DNA from: Sphingomonas sanxanigenens DSM 19645 = NX02
GTDB lineage: Bacteria; Pseudomonadota; Alphaproteobacteria; Sphingomonadales; Sphingomonadaceae
Assembly (NCBI RefSeq): GCF_000512205.2
Contig: NZ_CP006644.1
Span: forward strand, 1,978,520-2,042,519
Length of the DNA: 64,000 nt
Direction of reading: 5' to 3'
Both the position numbers and the translations under genes were made by a program. Within the stretch, counting starts at the first letter, position 1, and every line of letters starts with the position of its first letter. Below are positions 1 to 7,756 of this stretch, one piece after another. Under the pieces are notes generated by a model. That model searched no databases, was not told the origin of the DNA, and saw only the letters and a list, made by a program, of their open reading frames with translations.

Positions 1-2
1 AA

Positions 3-248
3 GGGCTCGACGGGATCATCTTCACTGCCGGTATCGGCGAGAACGACCCGATCATTCGGGCGGCGATCTGCGCCCGCCTGGCATGGGCCGGTGTTAGGCT
101 CGACGAGGGGGCGAATGTGTCGGGAGCGGACGTAATCAGCAGATCCGACAGCGACGTGACGGTCCGGGTCATCCCCACCGACGAGGAGCGCATGATTGCA
201 ATGCACACGTCAAATCTTCTTGAACATGAGCAGGGAACGGACTCGTGA
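3..248 (+). CDS. ackA: Acetate/propionate kinase, C-terminal end (partial)
   Basis: An open frame enters from the left edge and ends at 246-248. It carries the acetokinase signature FTAGIGENDPIIR followed by a cysteine-containing helix (ICARLAWAGVRLD), typical of the C-terminal domain of acetate kinases, which interconvert acetyl phosphate and acetate with ATP. Only about 81 residues are in the window. The stop overlaps the GTG start of the fabI gene, so the two are translationally coupled. The kinase followed by a FabI-like reductase is a familiar alphaproteobacterial arrangement, often preceded by a phosphotransacylase gene that would lie to the left. Confidence 0.85.
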   Translation, partial: GLDGIIFTAGIGENDPIIRAAICARLAWAGVRLDEGANVSGADVISRSDSDVTVRVIPTDEERMIAMHTSNLLEHEQGTDS

Positions 249-1018
249 AACCTCTCGTTGATCTTTCGGGCAAGCGCGGCCTCGTTATCGGAATCGCCAA
301 TGAGCATAGCATCGGGGCCGGCTGCGCTGAGGCGTTCGCGCATTGCGGGGCGAGATTGGCGGCGACTTATCTCAACGAGAAGGCAAAGCCTTTTGTGGAA
401 CCGGTAGCGACGCGGTTGGGGGGCGAGTGGCTGGCGCCGTGCGACGTCCGCGAGCCCGGGCAGTTGGAGGAACTCTTCACGCAAGTGCATGAGCGATGGG
501 GCGGTCTCGATTTCCTGCTGCATTCCATCGCGTTCGCCCCCAAGGAAGACTTGCACGGCCGGGTCGTGGATAGCTCTGCCGACGGATTTGCGCTCGCCAT
601 GGATGTCTCGTGCCACAGTTTCCTGCGCATGGCCCGACTGGCTGAGCCATTGATGACAGAAGGGGGCTGCCTGCTGTGCGTCACCTTCTATGGATCGGAG
701 CGAGTTGTCGAACATTACAACCTTATGGGACCAGTCAAGGCAGCACTTGAGAGCGCGACCCGTTATGTTGCCGCAGAGCTGGGGCCCATGGGGATCCGAG
801 CGCACGCCATCTCTCCAGGCCCCATCGCGACCCGTGCGGCCAGCGGGATCGGCCGGTTCGATGAGCTACTGGACCGTGCGGCCGCCACTGCGCCGCAAGG
901 AACGCTCGTTTCGATCGAGGATGTGGGCGCGGTGGCCGCCTTCCTTGCAAGCGATGCCGCCCGCCGCATCACCGGCACGATCATTCCGGTCGATGCCGGC
1001 CAGCATCTGATGGCTTGA
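245..1018 (+). CDS. fabI: Enoyl-[acyl-carrier-protein] reductase FabI-like
   Basis: A 257-residue short-chain dehydrogenase fold protein of the FabI type. The N-terminal nucleotide-binding stretch GIANEHSIGAG (residues 16-26) has the FabI spacing, and Y149, Y158 and K165 match the FabI Tyr-Tyr-x6-Lys active site (YNLMGPVK). The C-terminus has the usual DVG..AAFLASDAARRITGTIIPVDAG block. It should reduce enoyl-ACP, or enoyl-CoA in this acyl-phosphate context, with NAD(P)H. GTG is used as start, overlapping the ackA stop. Housekeeping FabI is normally encoded elsewhere, so this copy may serve the adjacent acyl-phosphate pathway (inference). Confidence 0.88.
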   Translation: MKPLVDLSGKRGLVIGIANEHSIGAGCAEAFAHCGARLAATYLNEKAKPFVEPVATRLGGEWLAPCDVREPGQLEELFTQVHERWGGLDFLLHSIAFAPKEDLHGRVVDSSADGFALAMDVSCHSFLRMARLAEPLMTEGGCLLCVTFYGSERVVEHYNLMGPVKAALESATRYVAAELGPMGIRAHAISPGPIATRAASGIGRFDELLDRAAATAPQGTLVSIEDVGAVAAFLASDAARRITGTIIPVDAGQHLMA

Positions 1019-1696
1019 ATGGCTCCGCGGATGGTCCAGCAGGTGCGTCGCGCATCGACCGGCAAGGGAGCTTACGCTCTTTCCGAAAAGCGCGAGACGA
1101 CACGGGCACAGAACAGGGAGAAGATCGAAGCTGCTGCCTGGACGATATTCTCGACCATAGGACTCGATGCCGCCTCGGTTCGTGACATTGTCGCCGAGAG
1201 CCAGGTCTCGCCGGGCAGTTTCTATAATTATTACGGCAGTAAAGAGGCGGTGTTTGACGAGATCGTGGACCGGCTTATCCGGCGAATCCGAGAGGAAACA
1301 GCTGCGGCAAGGGCAGGGGCCGGTGATTTCGAAGTGATGCTCTTCGAGGCCTATCTTGCTTTCATGAACCTAATCCTGCCAATGAAAGGAGGGGCCGCCT
1401 TCTTTGAACTGAACCAACACCACATCCGCTCGCGCTTGTTCGGCGCAACGCAGATCGAGGCAATGCTCTTAGACATTGAAACCGACGTGGGCGAACGGAT
1501 CGAGATCGACCGACTATCGCCGATAAAACGCCATATCCTCATATCGGTATTGTTCGCTAGCGGGACCGAAGCCATCTTCGCGGCCTTTCGGAGTGGCGTC
1601 TATGATGCAGGCGATCTCGCCGGTTTCCTGACCCGGCTATTTACGCATGGTATCGTTTCAGCAGTCCACCCCGACCTTGCAAAACTCCATGAGTGA
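1019..1696 (+). CDS. TetR/AcrR family transcriptional regulator
   Basis: 225 residues. The N-terminal TetR helix-turn-helix lies at about residues 30-75: REKIEAAAWTIFSTIGLDAASVRDI, then SPGSFYNYYGSKEAVFDEIV, the hallmark Y-x-F/Y-x-x-K-E region. The C-terminal ligand-binding domain is divergent. The ATG directly abuts the fabI stop, so the gene is probably co-transcribed with ackA-fabI and may regulate that operon. A later start near residue 22 is possible because the first 20 residues precede the conserved domain. Confidence 0.88.
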   Translation: MAPRMVQQVRRASTGKGAYALSEKRETTRAQNREKIEAAAWTIFSTIGLDAASVRDIVAESQVSPGSFYNYYGSKEAVFDEIVDRLIRRIREETAAARAGAGDFEVMLFEAYLAFMNLILPMKGGAAFFELNQHHIRSRLFGATQIEAMLLDIETDVGERIEIDRLSPIKRHILISVLFASGTEAIFAAFRSGVYDAGDLAGFLTRLFTHGIVSAVHPDLAKLHE

Positions 1697-1876
1697 GAGT
1701 CCGAGATAAAGGCTATCCGCCATTCGGATTCGTTTTGGATGTCTTGCGTCTCAAACTATTTGCAGACCTGCCGCAAATCCTTTGGCGAGCCATCCGTATT
1801 TCGACCGGTCATTTGATACCATTGCTCGAGAGTACTTGGCGCGCCGATTAGTCTCTCAATCGCTTCGCAAACTTTA

Positions 1877-2831
1877 GAGTCTGATTCAAAACTAACGGAC
1901 TGGGTTTTCTGTTTTTGCGATGCGTCGAACGTATAGCTGAACGGATGCGATGAAGAGCCATGCGGTTGCCGATGCTATGGTTTTCTCGAAGTCCTTGGCG
2001 AGGCGGCGGTTGCGATTGAGCCAGGCGAGTGTGCGCTCGACGACCCATCGCCGTGGCAGCACCGTGAAGCCCTTGGCGGTGTCGGAACGCTTGATGATCT
2101 CGATGGTCCATTTGCCCATTTTGCGTAGAGCATCCTTGAGTTTATCCCCGGCATAGCCGCCATCGGCGAACAGATGGCGCAGCCATGGAAAGCGACCGAT
2201 GATGCCGGTGAGCAGCAGGGGCGCGCCATCACGATCCTGAATATCCGCACCATGCACGAGGGCATGGACCAGATTGCCATTGGTGTCGGTCAGGATATGG
2301 CGCTTGCGTCCCTTGATCTTCTTGCCCGCGTCGTAGCCACAGGGACCGCCGCTTTCCGTCGTCTTCACGCTCTGACTGTCGATCACGCCGGCACTGGGCG
2401 AAGCCTCGCGCCCTTCCATTTCGCGGGTCATCATCAGCAGCGCGTGGTTGATCGACAGCCACAGGCCATTGTCGCGCCACAGATAGAACCAGCGCCGAAC
2501 CGTGGAAACGGGCGGAAAGCAGGGCGGCAGCATCCGCCATGGCAAGCCGCCGCGCAGCAGGAACAGCATGGCCTCTACAATGCGCCGCAACGGCCTTTTG
2601 CGCGGACGCCCCACAGCGCAGGCCGCGGGAAGAAGTGGCTCCAGCACCGCCCATTCCGCATCCGTCAAATCGCTTGGCAAAGCCAGCCCGCTTCGCGCAT
2701 GAAGGGCGCGAGTGGTATCGGTCCACATCGTTGAATCGACGGTAGTTTTTGGCGAAACCCATGAATCAGCGACAGGCCAGGCCGTCAAGCTAACCTGCTG
2801 ATACCACTCAACTTAATTTCGGATCAGGCTC
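1877..2831 (-). mobile_element. IS5-family insertion sequence (955 bp, IS1031-like target)
   Basis: The ends are imperfect terminal inverted repeats: GAGTCTGATTCAAAACTAA at 1877-1895 and the complement of GAGCCTGATCCGAAATTAA at 2813-2831 (15 of 19 identical). They are flanked by a 3-bp TTA duplication (1874-1876 and 2832-2834), the TNA-type target used by the IS1031 subgroup of IS5. The element carries a single transposase gene on the minus strand. The clean duplication and intact transposase suggest a recent, possibly active insertion. Confidence 0.88.
1892..2728 (-). CDS. IS5-family DDE transposase
   Basis: About 278 residues from the ATG at 2728 (MWTDTTRALHARSG); an in-frame extension upstream to 2788 lacks family similarity. 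It has the N-terminal IS5 domain (LTDAEWAVLEPLLP, GLPWRMLP, WRRWF-like) and the DDE catalytic core: VIDSQSVKTT (first Asp), FADGGYAGD (second Asp) and the VVERTLAWLNRNRRLAKDFE block (Glu). It catalyses cut-and-paste movement of the surrounding element. No frameshift is needed, which distinguishes it from two-frame IS5 relatives. Confidence 0.93.
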   Translation of the reverse strand: MWTDTTRALHARSGLALPSDLTDAEWAVLEPLLPAACAVGRPRKRPLRRIVEAMLFLLRGGLPWRMLPPCFPPVSTVRRWFYLWRDNGLWLSINHALLMMTREMEGREASPSAGVIDSQSVKTTESGGPCGYDAGKKIKGRKRHILTDTNGNLVHALVHGADIQDRDGAPLLLTGIIGRFPWLRHLFADGGYAGDKLKDALRKMGKWTIEIIKRSDTAKGFTVLPRRWVVERTLAWLNRNRRLAKDFEKTIASATAWLFIASVQLYVRRIAKTENPVR

Positions 2832-2944
2832 TTATAGGCTACCTGATGTTCTTCCTGCTCGTCGAGGAGCGCCAAGGCGCGGATGAGCAAATCTTTTGCG
2901 GTCACCAGTTCCCCGGTCAAAACTCGCTCCGTGAAATATACCAT

Positions 2945-3457
2945 ATCACACCTCTCGCCGGATCTTAGCACAGGTTAAACCGGTATTCATCCAGTGACGT
3001 GTTCAGATCGGGTGTTCTGCCATTCTGTCAAAGGCTATGCTCGGCACGGGGGGTGAAGCGGGTTCAGTGGACGCCCGTGGATAATCTTGGCGGACCTTTT
3101 GCCAGCTCCTTCCCTTTGCTGCGCGGGTGACCGCTATCGTTTTTCCCCCGAGAGGCTGATCAATGCAAGGTAGCCTGGTCCGATGCGAGTTGGCTGCCGG
3201 CATGCCTGAGAAATGGTCGACACCGCGTATAACAACAGCTGCGGTTGAGCACTGCCCGGTTAAGCCAAGTTCGGATCGGCTCCGGCGACAGAAACGCGAT
3301 CAGCATCCCGGGAATAAGGAGTCCCGCCGGAGCCAATATCAGCGCGAACCGGCGGGGCCACGCCGTTCTGCCAAGCAAAGGTGCCGAATACCAAGACCGC
3401 AGGTGATCCACAGATTGGCTTCTCCCTAGTTGTCTTCAGAGATGAATGGAAGATTGC
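2945..3457. other. Intergenic stretch with no supported gene
   Basis: About 510 bases between the disrupted small gene and the next TetR gene. Short open frames exist on both strands. One minus-strand frame (3160-3411) would contain a hydrophobic stretch (FALILAPAGLLIPGMLIAFL), but it has no ribosome site and atypical composition. I see no recognisable gene, RNA or repeat here; it may hold decayed coding sequence. Confidence 0.5.
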
Positions 3458-4126
3458 TCAGGAGGCAGGCGATTGGTCAGGCGCATAGTCTGGAGTCAGA
3501 TAGCGCGTCAGTAAGATCGTCGCCTCTTCCATCATCCTTTCGGCTCCCTCGGGCGGCAGGGCGCAAGCCTGGATCGCCAATGCGTGTGCCGCCTCAACTG
3601 CTGTGATTGCATGCCATTCGCGCCGTTCCGCTGCCACAGCTGAGGCGCGTAGCGCTAGGAGATGGTCAATGACCCCCTTGGCCGGGTCGAGCAGCAGGAT
3701 CGCCTGTTCGCCGCTTGAGCCGCGAACCGCCCGATAGACATGCTGGTAGGCGGGATGTTCGCGATGGAAATCCATTATGGCGTGCACGAGCCAGGTGACC
3801 GCATGGGCGATTGGCCAGTCAGCAATGCCCGCCTGCTCCTGACGGCTAAGAAGTTGTTCGATTTCCTCAATGTAGCGCAGCGCTAGCGCTTCGACGATCG
3901 CCTGCTTGTTGGGGAAGAACTTGTAGAGCACCCCGACCGATGTCTCCGCGCGCGCCGCCACGGCATTAGTGGTCGCATTATCGACGCCCGACTCGGCGAT
4001 CACTTGGGCGGCCGCGTCGAGCAATTGCTGCACCCGGCGGCGGCCCCGTTCCTGAACCGGAGCATGCCGCAAGAAGCCCTTTGTGTCCGGCGTGACCGCG
4101 GGGCCGGGTGAACTGTCTGCAGACAT
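3458..4126 (-). CDS. TetR/AcrR family transcriptional regulator
   Basis: About 222 residues from the ATG at 4126 (MSADSSPGP), preceded by an AAAGG ribosome site; an ATG six codons upstream is less likely. The TetR DNA-binding domain runs from RRRVQQLLDAAAQVIAESGVDNATTNAVAARAETSVGVLYKFFPNKQAIVEAL (about residues 30-80). The C-terminal domain resembles the TetR_C group with a helical ligand pocket. It is divergent from an aldehyde dehydrogenase remnant and an esterase gene, which it may once have controlled. Confidence 0.88.
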   Translation of the reverse strand: MSADSSPGPAVTPDTKGFLRHAPVQERGRRRVQQLLDAAAQVIAESGVDNATTNAVAARAETSVGVLYKFFPNKQAIVEALALRYIEEIEQLLSRQEQAGIADWPIAHAVTWLVHAIMDFHREHPAYQHVYRAVRGSSGEQAILLLDPAKGVIDHLLALRASAVAAERREWHAITAVEAAHALAIQACALPPEGAERMMEEATILLTRYLTPDYAPDQSPAS

Positions 4127-4239
4127 GTAACGACCTTTTCTCAATATATTGGAGATGTTCTGGACAGGGAAGGAGAAGCGCCTTGCTTGGCGACAATCAT
4201 CCCCTCTGTCTCCGTGTGACGAGCAGCAGGGCTATCACG

Positions 4240-4704
4240 GATACTCCGGAAGCCGGTGACAGGCTGATGCCGCCAACCCTGATTTTCGGTGCGACGGGCG
4301 AGATGACCGTGATGCAGGAGGAAATCTTCGGCCCCCTGTTGCCGGTGATCGCCTATCGCGACCTCGACGAGGCGATCGGCTATGTCAACGACAGGCCAAG
4401 GCCGCTGGCGCTTTATTATTTCGATGATGACCGGCGCCGGCAGGACCATGTGCTGGCTAGCACCCTGTCGGGCGGCGTGACGATCAATGACTGCATCTAC
4501 CATCTGGCTCAGCACAATCTGCCGTTCGGCGGGGTGGGGCCGAGCGGGATGGGTCAGTATCACGGCCTCGACGGGTTCGTCACATTCTCCAAGAAGCGCC
4601 CGGTGATGGTTCAGCGCGCTTTTGCCGGCACGGCGCTGCTGCGCGCGCCATGGGCGGGCCGCCAAAAGTTGTTGCGCGCCATGCTGCGGATCGCGTCGCG
4701 GTGA
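4240..4704 (+). pseudogene. Coniferyl-aldehyde-dehydrogenase-like gene, C-terminal remnant
   Basis: The frame encodes only the last third of an aldehyde dehydrogenase: MPPTLIFGATGEMTVMQEEIFGPLLPV, then the LALYYFD and SGGVTINDCIYHLAQHNLPFGGVGPSGMGQYHG blocks, which match the coniferyl-aldehyde dehydrogenase subgroup. The cofactor-binding half, the catalytic Cys and the general base Glu are absent (about 155 residues against roughly 470 for the family), so it cannot be active. The upstream junction lies near the start of the divergent TetR gene, pointing to a deletion or rearrangement there. Confidence 0.82.
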
Positions 4705-4736
4705 AGCGCATCTCTGGAATCGAAGGAGACGATGGA

Positions 4737-5660
4737 ATGACCGGTCCATCGCTTGCGATGAGCCTGACTGCCTGGGGCGCTGGTCTGCTCTTCCGTCAAC
4801 TCACGCAGTCGGTGGAACGGCAGCGCCGGCTTCTTCTCGCTAGGCGCGAGCCAGTTGCTCCAGAACCGACCGCCAGTTTGCGACGTCTGTGCACGATCAG
4901 CGCAGAGATCGGTCCCGACGGCTTCAGAACCATCCACCTGAACCGCCGTCGGGACGCTGGGGCAATACATGTGCTCTATCTCCACGGCGGGGCCTATGTC
5001 CTGCAGTTGCTGACCGCTCATTGGTGGATCGTCGAGCAGATCATTCGCCGTACCGGCGCCAGATTCACTGTCCCGATCTATCCGCTCGCGCCCGAGCACG
5101 ATCGACGGGCGGCTTTCGCGATGGTGGACAGGCTATACGATAATCTCGTCACGAGGGCTGGGGCCGCCAATGTCGTGCTCTGCGGCGACAGTGCCGGAGG
5201 CGGATTCGCTGTCTCGCTGGCGCAGCGCCTGGTGGCCGGCGGGCAGCCCCTGCCGGCCGCGCTGCTGCTGTTCGCGCCCTGGGTCGACGTCACCATGGCC
5301 GATCCTGAATGTGTGCGGGTGGAGCGTGACGATCCCATCCTTTCGGTCGCCAACCTGCGGATGAGCGGCGCGATGTGGGCCGGTGAAACCGATGTTAAAG
5401 ACCCCGCCATCAGCCCGTTCTACGGTCCCGTCGAAGACCTGCCTCCGATGACGATATTCCAGGGCGACAGGGATGTACTGATGCCGACGTCGCGTGATTT
5501 TGCGAGGAGGGCTATGCAGGCGGGAGTGAGGGTGGACTATCGCCAGTATAAAGGGGCATTTCACGTCTTCAATAGTGCGGTATTCCTGCCCGAATCGAAA
5601 CATGTCTATGCCAGGATCGATCAGATGTTTGACCGCTTGCAAAGTGAAGTTGTCCCATGA
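4737..5660 (+). CDS. Alpha/beta hydrolase, HSL-type esterase/lipase
   Basis: 307 residues from the ATG at 4737, which follows a GAAGGAGA ribosome site; a longer frame begins inside the upstream pseudogene. Hormone-sensitive-lipase family motifs are present: oxyanion-hole HGGAY (83-87), nucleophile elbow GDSAGG (Ser152), GDRDVL (Asp246) and FHVF (His276), giving a complete Ser-Asp-His triad. It probably hydrolyses short-chain or aryl esters in the cytoplasm. It lies 32 bp after the aldehyde dehydrogenase remnant and was probably in one operon with it. Confidence 0.88.
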   Translation: MTGPSLAMSLTAWGAGLLFRQLTQSVERQRRLLLARREPVAPEPTASLRRLCTISAEIGPDGFRTIHLNRRRDAGAIHVLYLHGGAYVLQLLTAHWWIVEQIIRRTGARFTVPIYPLAPEHDRRAAFAMVDRLYDNLVTRAGAANVVLCGDSAGGGFAVSLAQRLVAGGQPLPAALLLFAPWVDVTMADPECVRVERDDPILSVANLRMSGAMWAGETDVKDPAISPFYGPVEDLPPMTIFQGDRDVLMPTSRDFARRAMQAGVRVDYRQYKGAFHVFNSAVFLPESKHVYARIDQMFDRLQSEVVP

Positions 5661-5848
5661 GGCCGCATCGAGGTTCGTTGCTATCTCGGGGTGACCGACG
5701 ATGTGCTGGCATAAGAGTGCTATATAATTAGACTTGGATTCGGGCGCCGGTAGGCGCTGCCCAGAATAGTGGGATAAATCTGGCGACTTCTATTGGGTGT
5801 GTCGGGGATTATGGACTTGTAACGGTTTTGTGCCGGTCACCTATCTCA

Positions 5849-6706
5849 TTATGCCACCTTGGCTTCGAACGCGAGCGGGCTGATGCCGCCCAGATATGAA
5901 TGGCGACGACGGGTGTTGTAGAAGCCATTGATGTACTGGAAGATGGCGGCTTCTGCCTGACGCCGCGTCGGCCAGCTCTGCCGCCAGATGAGTTCGGCCT
6001 TCAGGGATTTGAAGAAGGTCTCGACGGACGCATTGTCGTAGCAATTTCCCTTGCCGCTCATCGATGGACGCAGGCCATAGGCCTGCAGCTTTTTTTGATA
6101 GTCGTAAGAACAATATTGGCTGCCACGATCCGAATGAAAAAAGCAGCCTTCCGGAGGCTGGCGCAGGCGCACCGCCATATCCAGCGCTCTGATCGCCAAG
6201 TCCTTCTTCATTCTGTCGCTGACTGCCCAGCCCACGACGCGACGGCTATGCAGGTCGAGAATGACGGCAAGGTAGAGCCAGCCTTCTGACGTCCAGATAT
6301 AGGTGATGTCGCCGGCCCATTTACGGTTGGGCGCATCGGCGGCAAAATCGCCGTCCAGCCAGTTCGCTGCGACCCCCAGTCGATGGTGGCTATCCGTCGT
6401 AACCTTGTGCTTGCGCGTGCGGACTGGCTTGATCCCGTTGATCTTCATCAGCCGCCCGACCCGGCGCTCGCCAACATCGAGCCCCACCTCCTTCAACTCC
6501 ATCGTCATGCGAGGACGGCCGTAGCTGCCAAGGCTCAGCCTGTACTGTTCTCGGATATGGGCCAGCACTTTCATATCTGTCCGCTCCCGCCTGCTAATCG
6601 GGCGCGAGCGCCAGGAACGATAGCCGCGTTCACTGACATCCATGACACGGCAGAGCAGTTCAACGGGCCAACGATGCCGCCAGCTATGCACAAAAGCGAA
6701 CTTCAC
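5849..6706 (-). CDS. IS3-family transposase OrfB (integrase-core)
   Basis: 285 residues with an HTH_21 region (YGRPRMTMELKEVGLDVGERRVGRLMKINGI) and the rve integrase core: WAGDITYIWT (first Asp), FHSDRGSQY (second Asp) and the NASVETFFKSLKAEL block (catalytic Glu), then the C-terminal YNTRRRHSYLGGISPLAFE typical of the family. The start overlaps the orfA stop. The active enzyme is normally the OrfAB fusion made by -1 frameshifting. Confidence 0.93.
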   Translation of the reverse strand: MKFAFVHSWRHRWPVELLCRVMDVSERGYRSWRSRPISRRERTDMKVLAHIREQYRLSLGSYGRPRMTMELKEVGLDVGERRVGRLMKINGIKPVRTRKHKVTTDSHHRLGVAANWLDGDFAADAPNRKWAGDITYIWTSEGWLYLAVILDLHSRRVVGWAVSDRMKKDLAIRALDMAVRLRQPPEGCFFHSDRGSQYCSYDYQKKLQAYGLRPSMSGKGNCYDNASVETFFKSLKAELIWRQSWPTRRQAEAAIFQYINGFYNTRRRHSYLGGISPLAFEAKVA

Positions 6707-6975
6707 GGCCTTTGGCTCGCGAAGAACTGCGTGGCCTTTTTTAGCACTTCCCTCTCCTCCCGCAGCACACGGTTCTCAAGACGAAGGCGTTCATTCTCAC
6801 GCGCCAGATCTGCCTGCGGCGCTGCCACCAGGTCAGATGGCCGATACTGTGACACCCATTTGCCCAGCGTCGACTTCCCTATCCCCAAATCCGATGCAAC
6901 CCTGTCGCGGGGTAACCCGCTGGTCAGTGCAATCCGCACCGCCTCCTGCTTGAACTCTTCTGTGTGCTTGATCAT
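6703..6975 (-). CDS. IS3-family transposase OrfA
   Basis: 90 residues: an N-terminal helix-turn-helix (EEFKQEAVRIALTSGLPRDRVASDLGIGKSTLGKWV) followed by a leucine-zipper-like helix (ENERLRLENRVLREEREVLKKA), the standard OrfA layout for binding the IS ends and dimerising. It is preceded by an AGGAG ribosome site. Its last codons overlap the first codons of orfB. Confidence 0.92.
   Translation of the reverse strand: MIKHTEEFKQEAVRIALTSGLPRDRVASDLGIGKSTLGKWVSQYRPSDLVAAPQADLARENERLRLENRVLREEREVLKKATQFFASQRP
6736..6742 (-). other. Programmed -1 frameshift slippery site
   Basis: On the minus strand the sequence reads A AAA AAG within the orfA codons for Leu-Lys-Lys. Slipping back one base joins orfA to the orfB frame (KKGHAVLREP...), giving the OrfAB transposase. 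This heptamer is the established frameshift signal of IS3-family elements; slippage here is inferred. Confidence 0.75.
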
Positions 6976-7049
6976 CTCGTCGGTCTCCTGTTGCGAGCTC
7001 TAATCGCTCAGGTGACCGGCGCAAATCCGTTACAAGTCCAATTATGGCA

Positions 7050-7670
7050 TTAATTCGCCGCGAGCGCTCGTGCCATCACCAACGTGCCAAAAAACTCGAG
7101 CAACTCTCCGCCGGCGATCTCGGTGGGCTCGAGCAAGCCTTGGAACATACCGCCTTCATGGACGGCTAAAAGCAGACGGGCCATACGGCTGAGCTTCCCA
7201 GGCCCAACAGGCTTTTTCTGTTCGCCTACGCGGGCGATCGCATGTTCGATAACAGTGAGAATACGCGCCTGACGCGCTGCATAATGAGAGGCGACGGCGG
7301 GATTTCTCAGCGCATGCAAGCGGAATTCGGCCTGAAGGAGATACCATTTTCGATCAAAGCTATAGTTTGACACAAACGCTTTGACGAAATTGTCTATCAC
7401 GGGGCCGCTCGCCAGCAGTGCCTCGGTCATTGACGCTTCTAGTCGCACCTGAAGCCGCTCGATAATCCGATCGTAAAGCGCGAAGAAAAGCTCCTCTTTC
7501 GATTGAAAGCTCGAATTATACGCGCCCCTGCTAAGCCCCACGCGTTCGCAAATATCTTCCTGGGACGCGCCTTGAAATCCGCGTTCCGCAAACGCGTCAA
7601 GCGCGCCGTCCATGATGCGTTCGCGGGTTTGGGCCCTGGTCGGCCGGGTGCGCGCGGGTCTGCGGCTCAT
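7050..7670 (-). CDS. TetR family repressor, divergent from the export operon
   Basis: 206 residues. The DNA-binding domain covers RERIMDGALDAFAERGFQGASQEDICERVGLSRGAYNSSFQSKEELFFAL (about residues 17-66); the rest is a helical ligand-binding domain. It is divergently placed 86 bp from a TolC/HlyD/ABC-2 export operon, the classic layout for a local drug-sensing repressor. A palindrome in the shared promoter region is a plausible operator. The IS3 element ends just after its stop. Confidence 0.9.
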   Translation of the reverse strand: MSRRPARTRPTRAQTRERIMDGALDAFAERGFQGASQEDICERVGLSRGAYNSSFQSKEELFFALYDRIIERLQVRLEASMTEALLASGPVIDNFVKAFVSNYSFDRKWYLLQAEFRLHALRNPAVASHYAARQARILTVIEHAIARVGEQKKPVGPGKLSRMARLLLAVHEGGMFQGLLEPTEIAGGELLEFFGTLVMARALAAN

Positions 7671-7693
7671 GATTGGTCTCGCGTGGACATTCG

Positions 7694-7707
7694 ATACAAA
7701 TATGTAT
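7694..7707. promoter_or_regulatory. Candidate TetR operator (ATACA-N4-TGTAT palindrome)
   Basis: A 5-bp-arm inverted repeat with a 4-bp spacer lies in the A/T-rich region between the divergent repressor and export genes, 24 bp before the repressor start codon. Its location suits a site that shuts off both directions. Assignment to this repressor is inference. Confidence 0.5.
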
Positions 7708-7756
7708 TGAGATATATTTCTGTCAACGTTAGGTTTCGCGTGATGGAGATACCCTC

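Larger units (their letters stand above)
1756..2944 (-). pseudogene. Small unknown gene interrupted by the IS5 element
   Basis: The gene starts at ATG 2942-2944 behind a GAGAGG ribosome site, runs to 2832, is broken by the IS, and resumes at 1873 down to the stop at 1756-1758. Removing the IS and one TTA duplication restores an uninterrupted 76-residue frame, starting MVYFTERVLTGELVTAKDLL and ending SPKDLRQVCK. Exact frame restoration over both flanks supports a real gene that was recently disrupted. As it stands, the upstream half would terminate inside the IS after 43 codons. Family not recognised; the N-terminal half is helical and faintly resembles ribbon-helix-helix antitoxins. Confidence 0.6.
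5812..7040 (-). mobile_element. IS3-family insertion sequence (1229 bp)
   Basis: The terminal inverted repeats start TGGACTTGTAACGG at both ends and match at 29 of 31 positions (5812-5842 against 7010-7040). They are flanked by a 4-bp ATTA duplication (5808-5811 and 7041-7044). The element holds overlapping orfA and orfB on the minus strand, the standard IS3 arrangement. It sits 9 bp beyond the 3' end of the efflux-operon TetR gene, so that gene was left intact. Confidence 0.93.

Noticed and set aside
3160-3411. Minus-strand frame with one hydrophobic segment
   Set aside because: No ribosome site, odd composition and no recognisable family; the region may be decayed DNA.
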